From the NCBI GenBank assembly GCA_045805605.1, contig JBJMKX010000095.1, positions 1-32,902 on the forward strand: DNA of 32,902 nt, read 5' to 3'. How positions within the stretch are numbered: the first letter of the stretch is position 1; every line of letters starts with the position of its first letter. Below, piece after piece: positions 1-8,018 of the stretch. The position numbers and the translations under genes were made by a program. The notes below the pieces were generated by a model that saw only the letters and a program-made list of their open reading frames with translations, was not told the origin of the DNA and did not search any database. This DNA is from DATBDE01 sp045805605. GTDB taxonomy: Bacteria > Actinomycetota > Thermoleophilia > Solirubrobacterales > Solirubrobacteraceae.

Positions 1-867
1 GTCGACATCGTCAAGGCCGGCCGCACGCACCTCATGGACGCGGTGCCGGTGACGCTCGGACAGGAGTTCTCCGGCTACGCGGCGCAGGTGCGGCTGGGCG
101 GCCAGCGCGTGCGCTCCGCCCTGCCGCGCGTGGCCCAGATCCCGCTCGGGGGCACCGCCACCGGCACCGGCCTGAACACCCACCCCGAGTTCGCCGAACG
201 CGTGCGCACGCTGCTCGCCGAGCATGCCAACTTCGAGATCCGCGCCCCCGAGGACCCGTTCGAGGCCCAGGGCAACCGCGACGCGCTGGTCGAGCTGTCG
301 GGTGCGCTCAAGGTCATCGCCGTCTCGATGAACAAGGTCGCCAACGACATCGCCTGGATGGGCTCGGGACCGCGCGCCGGCCTGGGCGAGCTGCTCCTGC
401 CCGAGCTGCAGAAGGGCTCGTCGATCATGCCAGGCAAGGTCAACCCGGTGATCCCCGAGGTCGTGATGCAGGTCGCCGCCCAGGTGATCGGCAACGACAC
501 CGCGATCACCTTCGCCGGATCGCAGGGCAACTTCGAGCTCAACGTGCGCATCCCGCTGATCGCGCGCAACCTGCTCGAGTCGATCCAGCTGCTCGCCGCC
601 AAGTGCCGGCTGTTTGCGACCAAGTGCATCGAGGGGATCGAGGCCAACCTCGAAGGCTGCGAGCGCTCGGCCGAGGCCACCCTGGCGGTAGCCACCGCCC
701 TCAACCCATACATCGGCTACGACAAGGCCGCGGAGATCGTCAAGGACGCCGCGCAGTCGGGCCGCACCCTGCGCGAGGTCGCCCGCGATCACGGCGTCGA
801 CGACGCGACGCTCGACGAGGCGCTCGACCTGCGCAAGATCGCCGCCGGGAGCAAGCCGGGCGGCTAA
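1..867 (+). CDS. fumC: class II fumarate hydratase, 5'-truncated by window edge
   Basis: Converts fumarate and malate in the TCA cycle as a cytosolic homotetramer. The reading frame is open from base 1, so the gene starts upstream of the window; 288 sense codons are present of the roughly 465 usual for the family. Visible motifs are GRTH near the edge (the Thr-His active-site pair), the superfamily signature GSSIMPGKVNP at about 415-447, and the GNFELNV segment and the PYIGYDKAAEI segment in the C-terminal part. These last two favour fumarase over aspartate ammonia-lyase, which shares the GSSIMPGKVN signature. The stop is TAA. A 45-nt palindrome begins 13 nt after the stop and separates it from the convergent LtrA gene. 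The fumarase call is recalled family knowledge rather than a search. Confidence 0.9.
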   Translation, partial: VDIVKAGRTHLMDAVPVTLGQEFSGYAAQVRLGGQRVRSALPRVAQIPLGGTATGTGLNTHPEFAERVRTLLAEHANFEIRAPEDPFEAQGNRDALVELSGALKVIAVSMNKVANDIAWMGSGPRAGLGELLLPELQKGSSIMPGKVNPVIPEVVMQVAAQVIGNDTAITFAGSQGNFELNVRIPLIARNLLESIQLLAAKCRLFATKCIEGIEANLEGCERSAEATLAVATALNPYIGYDKAAEIVKDAAQSGRTLREVARDHGVDDATLDEALDLRKIAAGSKPGG

Positions 868-879
868 GGGCCCGCGCTC

Positions 880-924
880 CGAGTGTCGATTCCGTCAGCC
901 TCAGACTGACTCAGTCGACACTCG
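880..924. repeat. 45-nt nested palindrome, copy 1
   Basis: Outer arms are CGAGTGTCGATT and AGTCGACACTCG (12 positions, one G-T type pair). Inner arms are GTCAGCC and GACTGAC (one mismatch), with a 3-nt TCA loop and a 2x2 internal loop. Two further 45-nt copies lie at 9417-9461 and 13837-13881. This copy sits between fumC and the convergent LtrA gene and contains the LtrA stop codon (911-913). No T-run follows on either side, so it is not a textbook intrinsic terminator. Confidence 0.9.
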
Positions 925-2035
925 GTGTCGGAGCCCTCGCCCGAGGCACGGCGACGAGCTCGTAGACGAGCTCGGTCACGACCACCGCGGTCAGCAGGGC
1001 GATCGCGACGATCGGCGCGACCGACGCAGTCGCGAACGCGAGGCCGAGGGCCACGACCGCGGCCAGCGCCCGCACCGCCGTGCGCCGCCGCGCCGGCTCG
1101 CCGCCCCGGCCGGTCGCCTCGATCACGGCCAGGCCGCCCAGATAGAGCATCACGCCGCCGAACACCGCCGCGCGGGCACCGCCGCGCAACGACGGATCGT
1201 CGGCGCCCAGGATGCACAGCAGCGCGCCGGGCGCCACCGCTCCCAGGCCCCCGTAGACAAACGCGTGGGCGTAGACGAACGAGGCGCTGTCCGCATGTCG
1301 TGTGGTGACACAGTCGAAGTACAGCCACCACAGCGCCGCGGCGATGGCGAAGGTCCCGATGGCGATGAGCGAGTCGATCAGCGCGAAGTTGACGTCGGCG
1401 ATGCCGGCGCCGACGGAGACCACCGACTCGCCGAGGACGATGATCGTGAACAGGCCGAAGCGCTCGGCGATGTGCGAGCCGACGAGCGGCAGCCGGCCGA
1501 CGCGCCACTCGACGACCAGCGGCGTGAGCACCTCGACCGCCACGGCAACGCCCCAGACGACGTACCGCGCCGGCGTGGGCACGGCCAGCGAGGCGGCCCA
1601 CAGCGCAAGCCCGATCGACCAGCCGACGACGTAGCGGCCCTCGTAGCGGCGAGCCCCGGCGAGCGTCCGCACCGCGCGCAGGTTGACCGCCACGAGCAGC
1701 GCCCGGACGCCGATTGACGCAAGCGCGAACGGCGTCGAGCCTCCGCTGAACGCGTCGTCGACGTGGATCGCGACGACGATGGTGGCGAGCATCGCCGCCA
1801 GCACGAGCAGGCGGTGGAGGACGTCGTCGACCTCGAAGCGGTCGGAGTAGACCGTGAAGCTGACCCAGATGAACCAGACGGCGACGAACAGGCCGAAGTA
1901 CTCGAGGAAGTCCTTGGGCTCGGGGTTGGAGGCGAGCAGGGCCGACAGCCGCGCGAGGACGACCACGAAGACGAGGTCGAAGAACAGCTCGAGCCACGTC
2001 GGGCGCGCCTCGGTGTCGGGGGCCCGCAGCCGCAA
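911..2035 (-). CDS. LtrA-family (low temperature requirement A) membrane protein
   Basis: An integral membrane protein of about 374 aa with many hydrophobic segments. Near the N-terminus it has the LtrA-type stretch WLELFFDLVFVVVLARL, followed by FVAVWFIWVSFTVYSDRF and later VGSHIAERFGLFTIIVLGES, which are characteristic of this family. The family name comes from a Listeria locus; the biochemical role is unknown. The start is uncertain: I chose TTG at 2035, just before the conserved segment, but a CTG six bases inside it fits a TACCTT box slightly better. The last residues (PSVD) and the TGA stop are encoded by the right half of the palindromic repeat. It is divergent from the propeller gene at 2084. 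Confidence 0.85.
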   Translation of the reverse strand: MRLRAPDTEARPTWLELFFDLVFVVVLARLSALLASNPEPKDFLEYFGLFVAVWFIWVSFTVYSDRFEVDDVLHRLLVLAAMLATIVVAIHVDDAFSGGSTPFALASIGVRALLVAVNLRAVRTLAGARRYEGRYVVGWSIGLALWAASLAVPTPARYVVWGVAVAVEVLTPLVVEWRVGRLPLVGSHIAERFGLFTIIVLGESVVSVGAGIADVNFALIDSLIAIGTFAIAAALWWLYFDCVTTRHADSASFVYAHAFVYGGLGAVAPGALLCILGADDPSLRGGARAAVFGGVMLYLGGLAVIEATGRGGEPARRRTAVRALAAVVALGLAFATASVAPIVAIALLTAVVVTELVYELVAVPRARAPTPSVD

Positions 2036-2071
2036 AGGTAAGAGTTTCCCCGGGCTGTCGGACCGGTCGGC

Positions 2072-2077
2072 TAGCGT
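2072..2077 (+). promoter_or_regulatory. -10-like hexamer TAGCGT, leaderless type
   Basis: TAGCGT ends 6 nt before the ATG at 2084, so transcription would begin at or next to the start codon. No convincing -35 box is visible. Confidence 0.5.
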
Positions 2078-2083
2078 CGCGCC

Positions 2084-3091
2084 ATGCCCCGCGTCCTCGT
2101 CGTCCTGCTCGCCTCCGCGGCGCTGCTCGCCGCTCCCGCTGCCGCCTCGGCCACCCTCGTCTTCGGCAAGCAGCCGTCGCGTGGGCAGCCGTCGATCTGG
2201 GCGGCCAACGACGACGGCAGCGGGGCGGTCAAGCTCGCCACCGGCTACTACCAGCCGACGATCTCGCCGGATGGCACCACGGTCGCGGCCTTCCGCCAGA
2301 CGCGCTCCGGGGCCAACCGGCTCTACGTGCTGCCAGCCGCCGGAGGCACCCCGCGCCGCCTGCTCGCCAACGCGGGCTTCGCGACCCTCGCCTGGTCGCC
2401 CGACTCGTCGACGATCGCAGCGGAGACCGGCCGTCGGCTCTTGATCGTCAACGTGGCCACCGGCGCTGCCACGACGCTCGCCACCGGCAACTTCAGCGGC
2501 TCGCCGCCGAGCTTCTCGCCCGCGGGCGACCTGATCGCCTACTCGAGCGCCGTCAGCACGCGGGTCAATGCGGCGACCGACGTCTACACGATGCCCGTCG
2601 CCGGCGGTGCCCCGACCCGGCTGACCACCGACGGCCAGTCGAGCAGCCCGGTGTGGGGGCCGACCCAGATCGCCTACTCGCGCGGGCCGTTCCGGCGCAA
2701 TGACGCCCCCAGGTTGAACATCTGGCTGATGAACCCGGACGGCTCGGGCCAGCAGCGGCTTACGCACGTGCGGGTTCCGACGCTTCTCTCCGGGCTCAGC
2801 CCGGTGCAGTGGTCGGCAAACGGCGGCCAGCTACTGGCGAACTTCAATGGCCAGGACACCAGCCAGGCGTACGCGGTCAACCCGACCACCGGAGCCGCGA
2901 AGGACCTCGGCGCCAAGCCGTTCGACGGCACGTCGGCCGGGGCGATCTCGCGCGATGGCACGACCGTGCTCGCGCAGACCGGCGGCCTGGAGGGCCCGGA
3001 TCCGAATCAGGCCGTGGTCACGATCCCGTTCACGGGCGGCGCGCCGACCGTCCTCGTTCGTCGCGGCATCACGCCGGACTGGAACGCGTAG
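2084..3091 (+). CDS. secreted TolB-like / PD40 beta-propeller protein
   Basis: A 335-aa protein with a signal peptide (MPRVLVVLLASAALLAAPAA then AASA, cleavage near residues 23-25), so it is exported. The rest consists of repeated blades with the WD40-like PD40 pattern: ISPDGTTVAAF, LAWSPDSSTIAAE, FSPAGDLIAYS, WGPTQIAYS and ISRDGTTVLAQ, each followed by a short 'VLPAAGG' or 'VNPTTG' type strand. Such propellers resemble TolB and usually bind proteins or ligands at the cell surface, but no specific partner can be read here. No enzymatic motif is visible. The start is supported by the signal peptide and by a TAGCGT box 6 nt upstream. The next gene begins 30 nt downstream. Confidence 0.85.
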   Translation: MPRVLVVLLASAALLAAPAAASATLVFGKQPSRGQPSIWAANDDGSGAVKLATGYYQPTISPDGTTVAAFRQTRSGANRLYVLPAAGGTPRRLLANAGFATLAWSPDSSTIAAETGRRLLIVNVATGAATTLATGNFSGSPPSFSPAGDLIAYSSAVSTRVNAATDVYTMPVAGGAPTRLTTDGQSSSPVWGPTQIAYSRGPFRRNDAPRLNIWLMNPDGSGQQRLTHVRVPTLLSGLSPVQWSANGGQLLANFNGQDTSQAYAVNPTTGAAKDLGAKPFDGTSAGAISRDGTTVLAQTGGLEGPDPNQAVVTIPFTGGAPTVLVRRGITPDWNA

Positions 3092-3107
3092 CTCGCGCAC
3101 ACCCGGG

Positions 3108-3113
3108 TAGCGG
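3108..3113 (+). promoter_or_regulatory. -10-like hexamer TAGCGG upstream of the acyltransferase gene
   Basis: TAGCGG ends 8 nt before the ATG at 3122. It lacks the final T of the other boxes, so it is weaker. It would let the acyltransferase and methyltransferase pair be transcribed separately from the propeller gene. Confidence 0.35.
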
Positions 3114-3121
3114 TTGAGGCG

Positions 3122-4033
3122 ATGGCCAACGCCACGCCGCAGGCAAAACGCACCGCCGCCGATGCACGTCGCACCATGGACGAGCGCCGGCGCAAGCAGT
3201 CCGGTGCGGCCGGCTGGGTGGCCGACCGCGCCGGCCAGTGGTCGCTCGACGGCCCCGACTACAAGTTCATGGAGCGGCAGAAGCTGCTGTGGAATCCGCT
3301 CATGGACTACTGGTTCCGGATGGAGATCGAGGGCTGGGAGAGGATTCCCGAGCCGCCGGTGCTCCTCGTGGGGATCCACTCCGGGGCGCCGTTCGTATGG
3401 GACGCGTGGACGATCGGCGTTCAGTGGTGGCGGCGCTTCGGCGACGAGCGGCCGCTGCACGGCACCGCCCACGACGCGCTCATGGCGCTGCCGCTCGTCG
3501 GCGACTACTTCCGGCGCATGGGCGTGCTGCCGGCGGCGCGCGACAGCATGGCGTCCGCGCTGGCAGCCGGGCACGACGTCGCGCTCTGGCCCGGCGGCGA
3601 GCGCGACTCGTTGCGGCCGTGGGTCAAGCGCGACGAGGCAATTCTCGCCGGTCGCACCGGCTTCATCCGCCTGGCCATCAGCACCGGCGTGCCGATCGTG
3701 CCCATCGCCACCGTGGGCGGGCCCGATGCGATGCCCGTCGTCGCCACCGGACGGCGCCTCGCGCGGCTGTTGCAACTCGACAAGGTGGCGCGGATCAAGC
3801 TGTTCCCGTTCGCCATCCAGGCCCCGTGGGGGCTGTCGCCCGCCCTCCTGCCGGAGCTGCCCCTGCCGGCGAAGATCCGCACCGCGTTCCAGGAGCCCGT
3901 CCGGCTGTCCCGCGACCCCGAGCGGGCGAGCGACGACGACTACGTCGAGACCCAGTACGAGCTTGTCCGCGAGCGCATCCAGAGCGGCATGGACGCATTG
4001 GCTCGCCGGCGGACGCTCCCGCTGTTCGGCTGA
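3122..4033 (+). CDS. lysophospholipid acyltransferase family protein (LPLAT/MGAT-like)
   Basis: A 303-aa protein of the PlsC/LPLAT superfamily, closest in look to the bacterial MGAT-like group. Visible features are the motif I block LLVGIHSGAPFVWD (residues 81-94), the motif III block ALWPGGERDSLRPWVKRDE (about 154-172), and a following GFIRLAISTGVPIVPIATVGG-type segment. The superfamily transfers acyl groups from acyl-CoA or acyl-ACP to glycerol-based or other lipids at the membrane. The canonical HX4D spacing is not kept; the candidate acid is at His+8 (Asp94). The N-terminus is long, polar and basic. A methyltransferase gene starts 3 nt after its stop, so the two are probably cotranscribed. 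The substrate cannot be stated. Confidence 0.8.
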   Translation: MANATPQAKRTAADARRTMDERRRKQSGAAGWVADRAGQWSLDGPDYKFMERQKLLWNPLMDYWFRMEIEGWERIPEPPVLLVGIHSGAPFVWDAWTIGVQWWRRFGDERPLHGTAHDALMALPLVGDYFRRMGVLPAARDSMASALAAGHDVALWPGGERDSLRPWVKRDEAILAGRTGFIRLAISTGVPIVPIATVGGPDAMPVVATGRRLARLLQLDKVARIKLFPFAIQAPWGLSPALLPELPLPAKIRTAFQEPVRLSRDPERASDDDYVETQYELVRERIQSGMDALARRRTLPLFG

Positions 4034-4036
4034 CAG

Positions 4037-4798
4037 TTGACCACCTTCGACGACGAGCTGCGCGCGCACAACGCGCACCTGCGCAGGGCCGCCGAGGTCC
4101 GTTCGGGCGAGGACGTTCTCGATGTCGGATGCGGCTCAGGGCAGTCGACGCGCGACGCCGCGCGCGCGGCCTCGCCCGGGCGAGTGCTCGGTGTGGACGT
4201 CTCCGCGCCGGCGCTCGAGCGTGCTCGCGAGCTGAGCGCCGCAGAGGGCATCGACAACGTCAGCTACGAGCACGGCGACGCTCAGGTCCACCGCCTCGGA
4301 CACGACCGGTTCGACGTCGCCATCAGCCGGTTCGGGGTGATGTTCTTCTCCGATCCGCTCGCTGCCTTTACCAACATCGCGGGCGCGTTGCGGCCCGGCG
4401 CCCGGCTGGTCGTGCTGGTCTGGCAGCGGCGCGACGACAACGAGTGGGCGGTCGCCATCGGCGGCGCACTCGACCGCCCGGCGCAACAGGGCGACGACCT
4501 CGACCCGTTCTCGCTCGGGGAGCCGCGCGTGACCGAGGACATCCTCGACCGCGCGGGGTTTCAGGACGTCCGCTTCGACGACGTCCCGGAGCCCATGTTC
4601 TTCGGGAACGACGTGCCCGAGGCGCTGGCGTGGGTCCGTGGCTTCCGCGACGTGGCCGAGACCCTGGATGGCCTTGATCCCGGCGGTCGCGAGCGCGCCG
4701 TCAGGAGGCTGACCGAGACGCTCGGCGCGCACTGGAGCGCCGAGCGAGGCGTCATCTTCGATTCGCGCGCGTGGCTCGTGAGAGCGCGGAGTCTCTAA
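4037..4798 (+). CDS. class I SAM-dependent methyltransferase
   Basis: A 253-aa protein with a TTG start 3 nt after the upstream stop. The SAM-binding motif I is VLDVGCGSGQSTRDAA (about residues 27-42), motif II acidic end is VLGVDVS, and a later block FDVAISRFGVMFFSDPLAAF matches the UbiE/Methyltransf_11 type, followed by ALRPGARLVVLVWQ. It transfers a methyl group from S-adenosylmethionine to an unknown acceptor. The link with the preceding acyltransferase suggests a lipid or small hydrophobic substrate, but this is inference from position only. It converges on the SSADH gene, with a strong GC hairpin between. Confidence 0.85.
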   Translation: MTTFDDELRAHNAHLRRAAEVRSGEDVLDVGCGSGQSTRDAARAASPGRVLGVDVSAPALERARELSAAEGIDNVSYEHGDAQVHRLGHDRFDVAISRFGVMFFSDPLAAFTNIAGALRPGARLVVLVWQRRDDNEWAVAIGGALDRPAQQGDDLDPFSLGEPRVTEDILDRAGFQDVRFDDVPEPMFFGNDVPEALAWVRGFRDVAETLDGLDPGGRERAVRRLTETLGAHWSAERGVIFDSRAWLVRARSL

Positions 4799-4801
4799 AC
4801 G

Positions 4802-4837
4802 CGGCCGCCTAGGGCGGCCGACGGCTCGACCGCTCTA
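4802..4837. repeat. 36-nt repeat, copy A: GC hairpin plus conserved tail
   Basis: Perfect 8-bp hairpin CGGCCGCC (4802-4809), loop TAG, GGCGGCCG (4813-4820), followed by the tail CGGCTCGACCGCTCTA (4822-4837). The same 36-nt unit recurs at 25431-25466 with three differences, two in the loop and one between hairpin and tail. Here it lies between two convergent genes and could act as a terminator; the other copy lies in a 5' leader. Confidence 0.8.
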
Positions 4838-4839
4838 CA

Positions 4840-6315
4840 TCAGAGGTTCACCGCCACGTACTTGGTCTCGAGGTATTCCTCGATGCCCTCGTGCCCACCC
4901 TCGCGGCCGAAGCCCGACTGCTTGACGCCGCCGAACGGCGCCGCGGGGTTGGAGACCATGCCCTGGTTGAGGCCGATCATCCCGGTCTGCAGGCCCTCGC
5001 AGACCCGAAAGGCGCGCTTGACGTCGCGCGTGTACACGTAGGCCACGAGGCCGTACGCCGTGTCGTTGGCCGCCGCCACCGCGGCCTCCTCGTCGTCGAA
5101 GGTGGCGACGGGCGCCACCGGGCCGAAGATCTCCTCGTCGAGCACCCGGGCCTCGCCGCTGACCCCGGCCAGGACGGTCGGCTCGAAGAAGTACCCGGCG
5201 CCGTCGACCGCGTGGCCGCCGACCACGACTTGCGCCCCCTTGCCGGTCGCATCCTCGACGAGCTCGCGGACCTTGCCGCGCTGGTCGTCGTCGATCAGCG
5301 GGCCGACGTCGACGTCCTCCTCGGTGCCGCGCCCGACCTGGAGCTTGCCCATGCGCTCGGCGAGCTTGGTGGTGAACTCGTCCGCCACGCGGTCGCCCAC
5401 GTGGAAGCGGTTGGCGGCCGTGCACGCCTCGCCGATGTTGCGCATCTTGGCGATCATCGCCCCGTCGACCGCGGCGTCGACATCGGCGTCGTCGAAGACC
5501 AGGAACGGCGCGTTGCCGCCCAGCTCCATCGAGACGCGCAGGATCTGCTCCGCCGACTGCTCGATGAGCTTGCGCCCGACCTCGGTCGAGCCGGTGAACG
5601 ACAGCTTGCGCGTGCGCGGGTCGCGGATCAGCGGCTCCATGACCGAACCCGACGAGCTCGACGTCACGACGTTGAGGACGCCGCCCGGCAGGCCGACCTC
5701 CTCCAGGATCTGGGCCAGCGCCAGCATCGACAGCGGCGTCTGCTTGGCCGGCTTGATGACCATCGTGCAGCCGGCCGCCACCGCCGGGCCGATCTTGCGC
5801 GTGCCCATCGCGGTGGGGAAGTTCCAGGGCGTGATCATCACGCTCGGGCCGACCGGCTGCTTCATCGTCAGCAGGCGGCCGGCGCCGTTCGGGGCCACGC
5901 TGTAGCGGCCCTCGATCCGCACCGCCTCCTCGGCGAACCAGCGGAAGAATTCCGACGCGTAGGCGATCTCGGCCTTGGACTCGGCCACGGTCTTGCCCAT
6001 CTCGAGCGTCATCAGGAGCGCGAGCTCGTCGGCGCGCTCGGTCATGACCTGCCAGGCGCGGCGGAGGATCTCGCCGCGCTCGCGCGGCGGGTGCGCAGCC
6101 CACTCGGCCTGCGTCGCGACGGCGGCGTCGAGCGCGCGGGTGGCATCGTCGGGCTTTGCGTCGGCGACCTCGGCCAGCGTCTCGTTGGTGGCCGGGTCCT
6201 CGACCGGCAGCGTGCCTCCCTCGGCAGGATCGGCCCACTCGCCGCCGATGTAGAGCTGCTTGGGAACGCCGTCGACGACGGCGGATTCGTTCTGGCTTTG
6301 CGTTGCGGTGCTCAT
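4840..6315 (-). CDS. gabD: succinate-semialdehyde dehydrogenase (NAD(P)+)
   Basis: A 491-aa aldehyde dehydrogenase that would oxidise succinate semialdehyde to succinate. All catalytic positions are intact: PWNFP with Asn165, MELGGNAP with Glu264, and GEAC with Cys298; FTGSTEVG (about 240-247) is the nucleotide-binding turn. The segment CTMVIKPAKQTPLS matches the SSADH (GabD) branch. The ATG start overlaps the stop of the upstream TPP-enzyme gene by 4 bp (ATGA), which implies translational coupling and a shared pathway. With that neighbour it probably completes 2-oxoglutarate to succinate conversion. A GABA-degradation role is less likely because no GABA transaminase gene is adjacent. Substrate specificity is inferred from family and context. 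Confidence 0.82.
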   Translation of the reverse strand: MSTATQSQNESAVVDGVPKQLYIGGEWADPAEGGTLPVEDPATNETLAEVADAKPDDATRALDAAVATQAEWAAHPPRERGEILRRAWQVMTERADELALLMTLEMGKTVAESKAEIAYASEFFRWFAEEAVRIEGRYSVAPNGAGRLLTMKQPVGPSVMITPWNFPTAMGTRKIGPAVAAGCTMVIKPAKQTPLSMLALAQILEEVGLPGGVLNVVTSSSSGSVMEPLIRDPRTRKLSFTGSTEVGRKLIEQSAEQILRVSMELGGNAPFLVFDDADVDAAVDGAMIAKMRNIGEACTAANRFHVGDRVADEFTTKLAERMGKLQVGRGTEEDVDVGPLIDDDQRGKVRELVEDATGKGAQVVVGGHAVDGAGYFFEPTVLAGVSGEARVLDEEIFGPVAPVATFDDEEAAVAAANDTAYGLVAYVYTRDVKRAFRVCEGLQTGMIGLNQGMVSNPAAPFGGVKQSGFGREGGHEGIEEYLETKYVAVNL

Positions 6316-7958
6316 GTCGCCACGGTCTCCGTTCCGAGCTCTTCGGAGAGAGCCACGTCGATGGAGTAGTCGATGGGCACGACGATGACCGAGGGGCGAT
6401 CCAGGGCCAGCGCCATGCGGAGGTGGTCGCAGAAGGCGTCGACCGAATCGCAGCGGAACGCCGCGCAGCCGAACGCCTCGGCGAGCTTGACGAAGTCGGG
6501 GTTGGTGAAGTCGGTGCCGAAGTGGCGGCCGAACTTCTTGTCCTGCTTCCACACGATCGAGCCGAACTGCTGGTTCTCCCACACGATGTTCGCGGTGGGG
6601 ATGCCGAGACGCACGGCGGTCTCGAGCTCCTGGCAGTTCATGAGGAAGCCGCCGTCGCCGTTGACGGTCACGACGTGCCGCTCGGGATGGACGAGCTTGG
6701 CGGCGATCGCCGTCGGCACCGCGATCCCCATCCCGGCCAGGCCGTTGGCGATCATCACCGTCTCGGGCTCGTGCGCCGGGAACATGCGGGCGATCCACAG
6801 CTTGTGGAGCCCGACGTCGCTGATCAGGATGTCCTCGCGCCGCAGGACCTGGCGCAGCTCCCACAGCACGCGCGGCGGGCGCAAGGGGAACGCGTCGTCG
6901 TGACGGCCCTGCTCGAAGTGGCGCATGACGAGATCGCGCAGGCTCCGATCGGGCTCGGGGAACGAGACGTGGCGGCACTCCTCGGCCAGGCGGTTGAGGA
7001 TGTAGTACATGTCGCCGATCAGGTCGACGTCGGTGACGAAGTGCTCGTCGACCTCGGGGGCGACGGTGTCGATGCAGACGATCTTCTTGTCGCCGCGCGG
7101 GTTCCAGTTGACCGGGTCGTGCTCGACGAGGTCGTAGCCGACGGTGAGCACCACGTCGGCCTCGTCGAACCCCGCCAGCTCGTAGTCGCGGTTCTGCAGG
7201 CCGACCACGCCGATGCCGTGCGGGTCCTCGTAATCGATCAGCCCCTTGCCCATGAACGTCTCGGCCACGGGGATGCCGGTCGCGCGCGCGAACTCGCGCA
7301 GCGCCGGCGAGGCGCCGACGCGGGCCACGCCGTTGCCGGCGAGGACAACCGGGTTGACGGCGTTGCCGATGAGGTCGGCGGCGGCGAGCAGCTCGGCGGC
7401 GGCGGGCTCGGGGCGGCGGATGGTCTGGCGGACGGGCAGCGGATCGGCGTCGAGCTCCGCGGCCATGACGTCCTCGGGCAGCTCGAGGTGCGTCGCGCCC
7501 GGCTTCTGCGCCTGTGCGACCTTGAACGCCTTGCGCACCGCCTCGGGGATCACGCGCGCGCTGTTCAGGCGCGTGTTCCACTTGGTGACCGGCGCCATCA
7601 TCGAGACGAGGTCGATGTACTGGTGCGACTCCTTGTGCATGCGCTCGAGGTCGGCCTGGCCGGTCAGGGCGACCAGAGGCGCGCGATCGAGGTAGGCGTC
7701 GGCGACCGCCGTGATGAGGTTGGTGGCCCCCGGACCGAGGGTTCCGAGGCAGACACCGGCCCGGCGCGTCAGGCGCCCGTACATGTCCGCCATGTAGGCC
7801 CCGCCCTGCTCGTGGCGAACGGGGATGAAGGCGATCGAGGAGTTGGCGAGCGACTCGTTGAGATCGAGCGTCTCCTCGCCGGGGATCCCGAACACGTACT
7901 TGACGCCCTCGGCCTCCAGGCACTCGACGAAGACGTCCGATGCTTTACGTGCTGGCAC
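6312..7958 (-). CDS. TPP-dependent 2-oxoacid decarboxylase, probable 2-oxoglutarate decarboxylase (acetolactate-synthase-like)
   Basis: A 548-aa thiamine diphosphate enzyme of the acetolactate synthase fold. The catalytic Glu50 lies in RHEQGGAYMAD; the TPP/Mg motif runs from GDGG at 434 to WEN near 462; TLGPGATNL is also conserved. It would be annotated 'acetolactate synthase large subunit' by similarity. However, no small regulatory subunit gene is adjacent, and it is followed with a 4-bp overlap by an SSADH gene. This is the gene pair known from cyanobacteria (Synechococcus sp. PCC 7002), where the ALS-like enzyme is a 2-oxoglutarate decarboxylase. The segments VGLQNRD and VGYDLVEHDP resemble that protein as I recall it. 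GTG start at 7958 with an AGGGGA ribosome site. Alternative: a catabolic AlsS-type acetolactate synthase. Confidence 0.65.
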   Translation of the reverse strand: MPARKASDVFVECLEAEGVKYVFGIPGEETLDLNESLANSSIAFIPVRHEQGGAYMADMYGRLTRRAGVCLGTLGPGATNLITAVADAYLDRAPLVALTGQADLERMHKESHQYIDLVSMMAPVTKWNTRLNSARVIPEAVRKAFKVAQAQKPGATHLELPEDVMAAELDADPLPVRQTIRRPEPAAAELLAAADLIGNAVNPVVLAGNGVARVGASPALREFARATGIPVAETFMGKGLIDYEDPHGIGVVGLQNRDYELAGFDEADVVLTVGYDLVEHDPVNWNPRGDKKIVCIDTVAPEVDEHFVTDVDLIGDMYYILNRLAEECRHVSFPEPDRSLRDLVMRHFEQGRHDDAFPLRPPRVLWELRQVLRREDILISDVGLHKLWIARMFPAHEPETVMIANGLAGMGIAVPTAIAAKLVHPERHVVTVNGDGGFLMNCQELETAVRLGIPTANIVWENQQFGSIVWKQDKKFGRHFGTDFTNPDFVKLAEAFGCAAFRCDSVDAFCDHLRMALALDRPSVIVVPIDYSIDVALSEELGTETVAT

Positions 7959-8005
7959 AGATTCCCCTTCTGTCAGGGTGGTCGGGCGTTTAGCCCTACC
8001 GCGGC

Positions 8006-8011
8006 TAGCGT
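8006..8011 (+). promoter_or_regulatory. -10-like hexamer TAGCGT, leaderless type
   Basis: TAGCGT ends 7 nt before the ATG at 8019 and is identical to the box before the propeller gene at 2084. The 60-nt gap 7959-8018 also has to carry the promoter for the divergent decarboxylase/SSADH operon. Confidence 0.5.
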
Positions 8012-8018
8012 TTGACTG

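Noticed and set aside
1..867. Aspartate ammonia-lyase instead of fumarase
   Set aside because: The GSSIMPGKVN signature is shared, but GNFELNV and the PYIGYDKAAEI C-terminal segment fit FumC.
880..924. The 45-nt palindrome as an ordinary intrinsic terminator
   Set aside because: No T-run follows on either strand in any copy, and sequence conservation among copies goes beyond what termination needs. A termination role is still possible, so it is listed as a repeat.
2831..4078. A 415-codon minus-strand frame opposite the acyltransferase gene
   Set aside because: Its composition is Arg/His/Gln-rich with no motif, and the plus-strand acyltransferase has recognisable family blocks.
6156..8015. 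A 619-codon plus-strand frame opposite the decarboxylase/SSADH pair
   Set aside because: It is antisense to two genes with complete catalytic motifs; the Val/Asp/His-rich composition is typical of a shadow frame.
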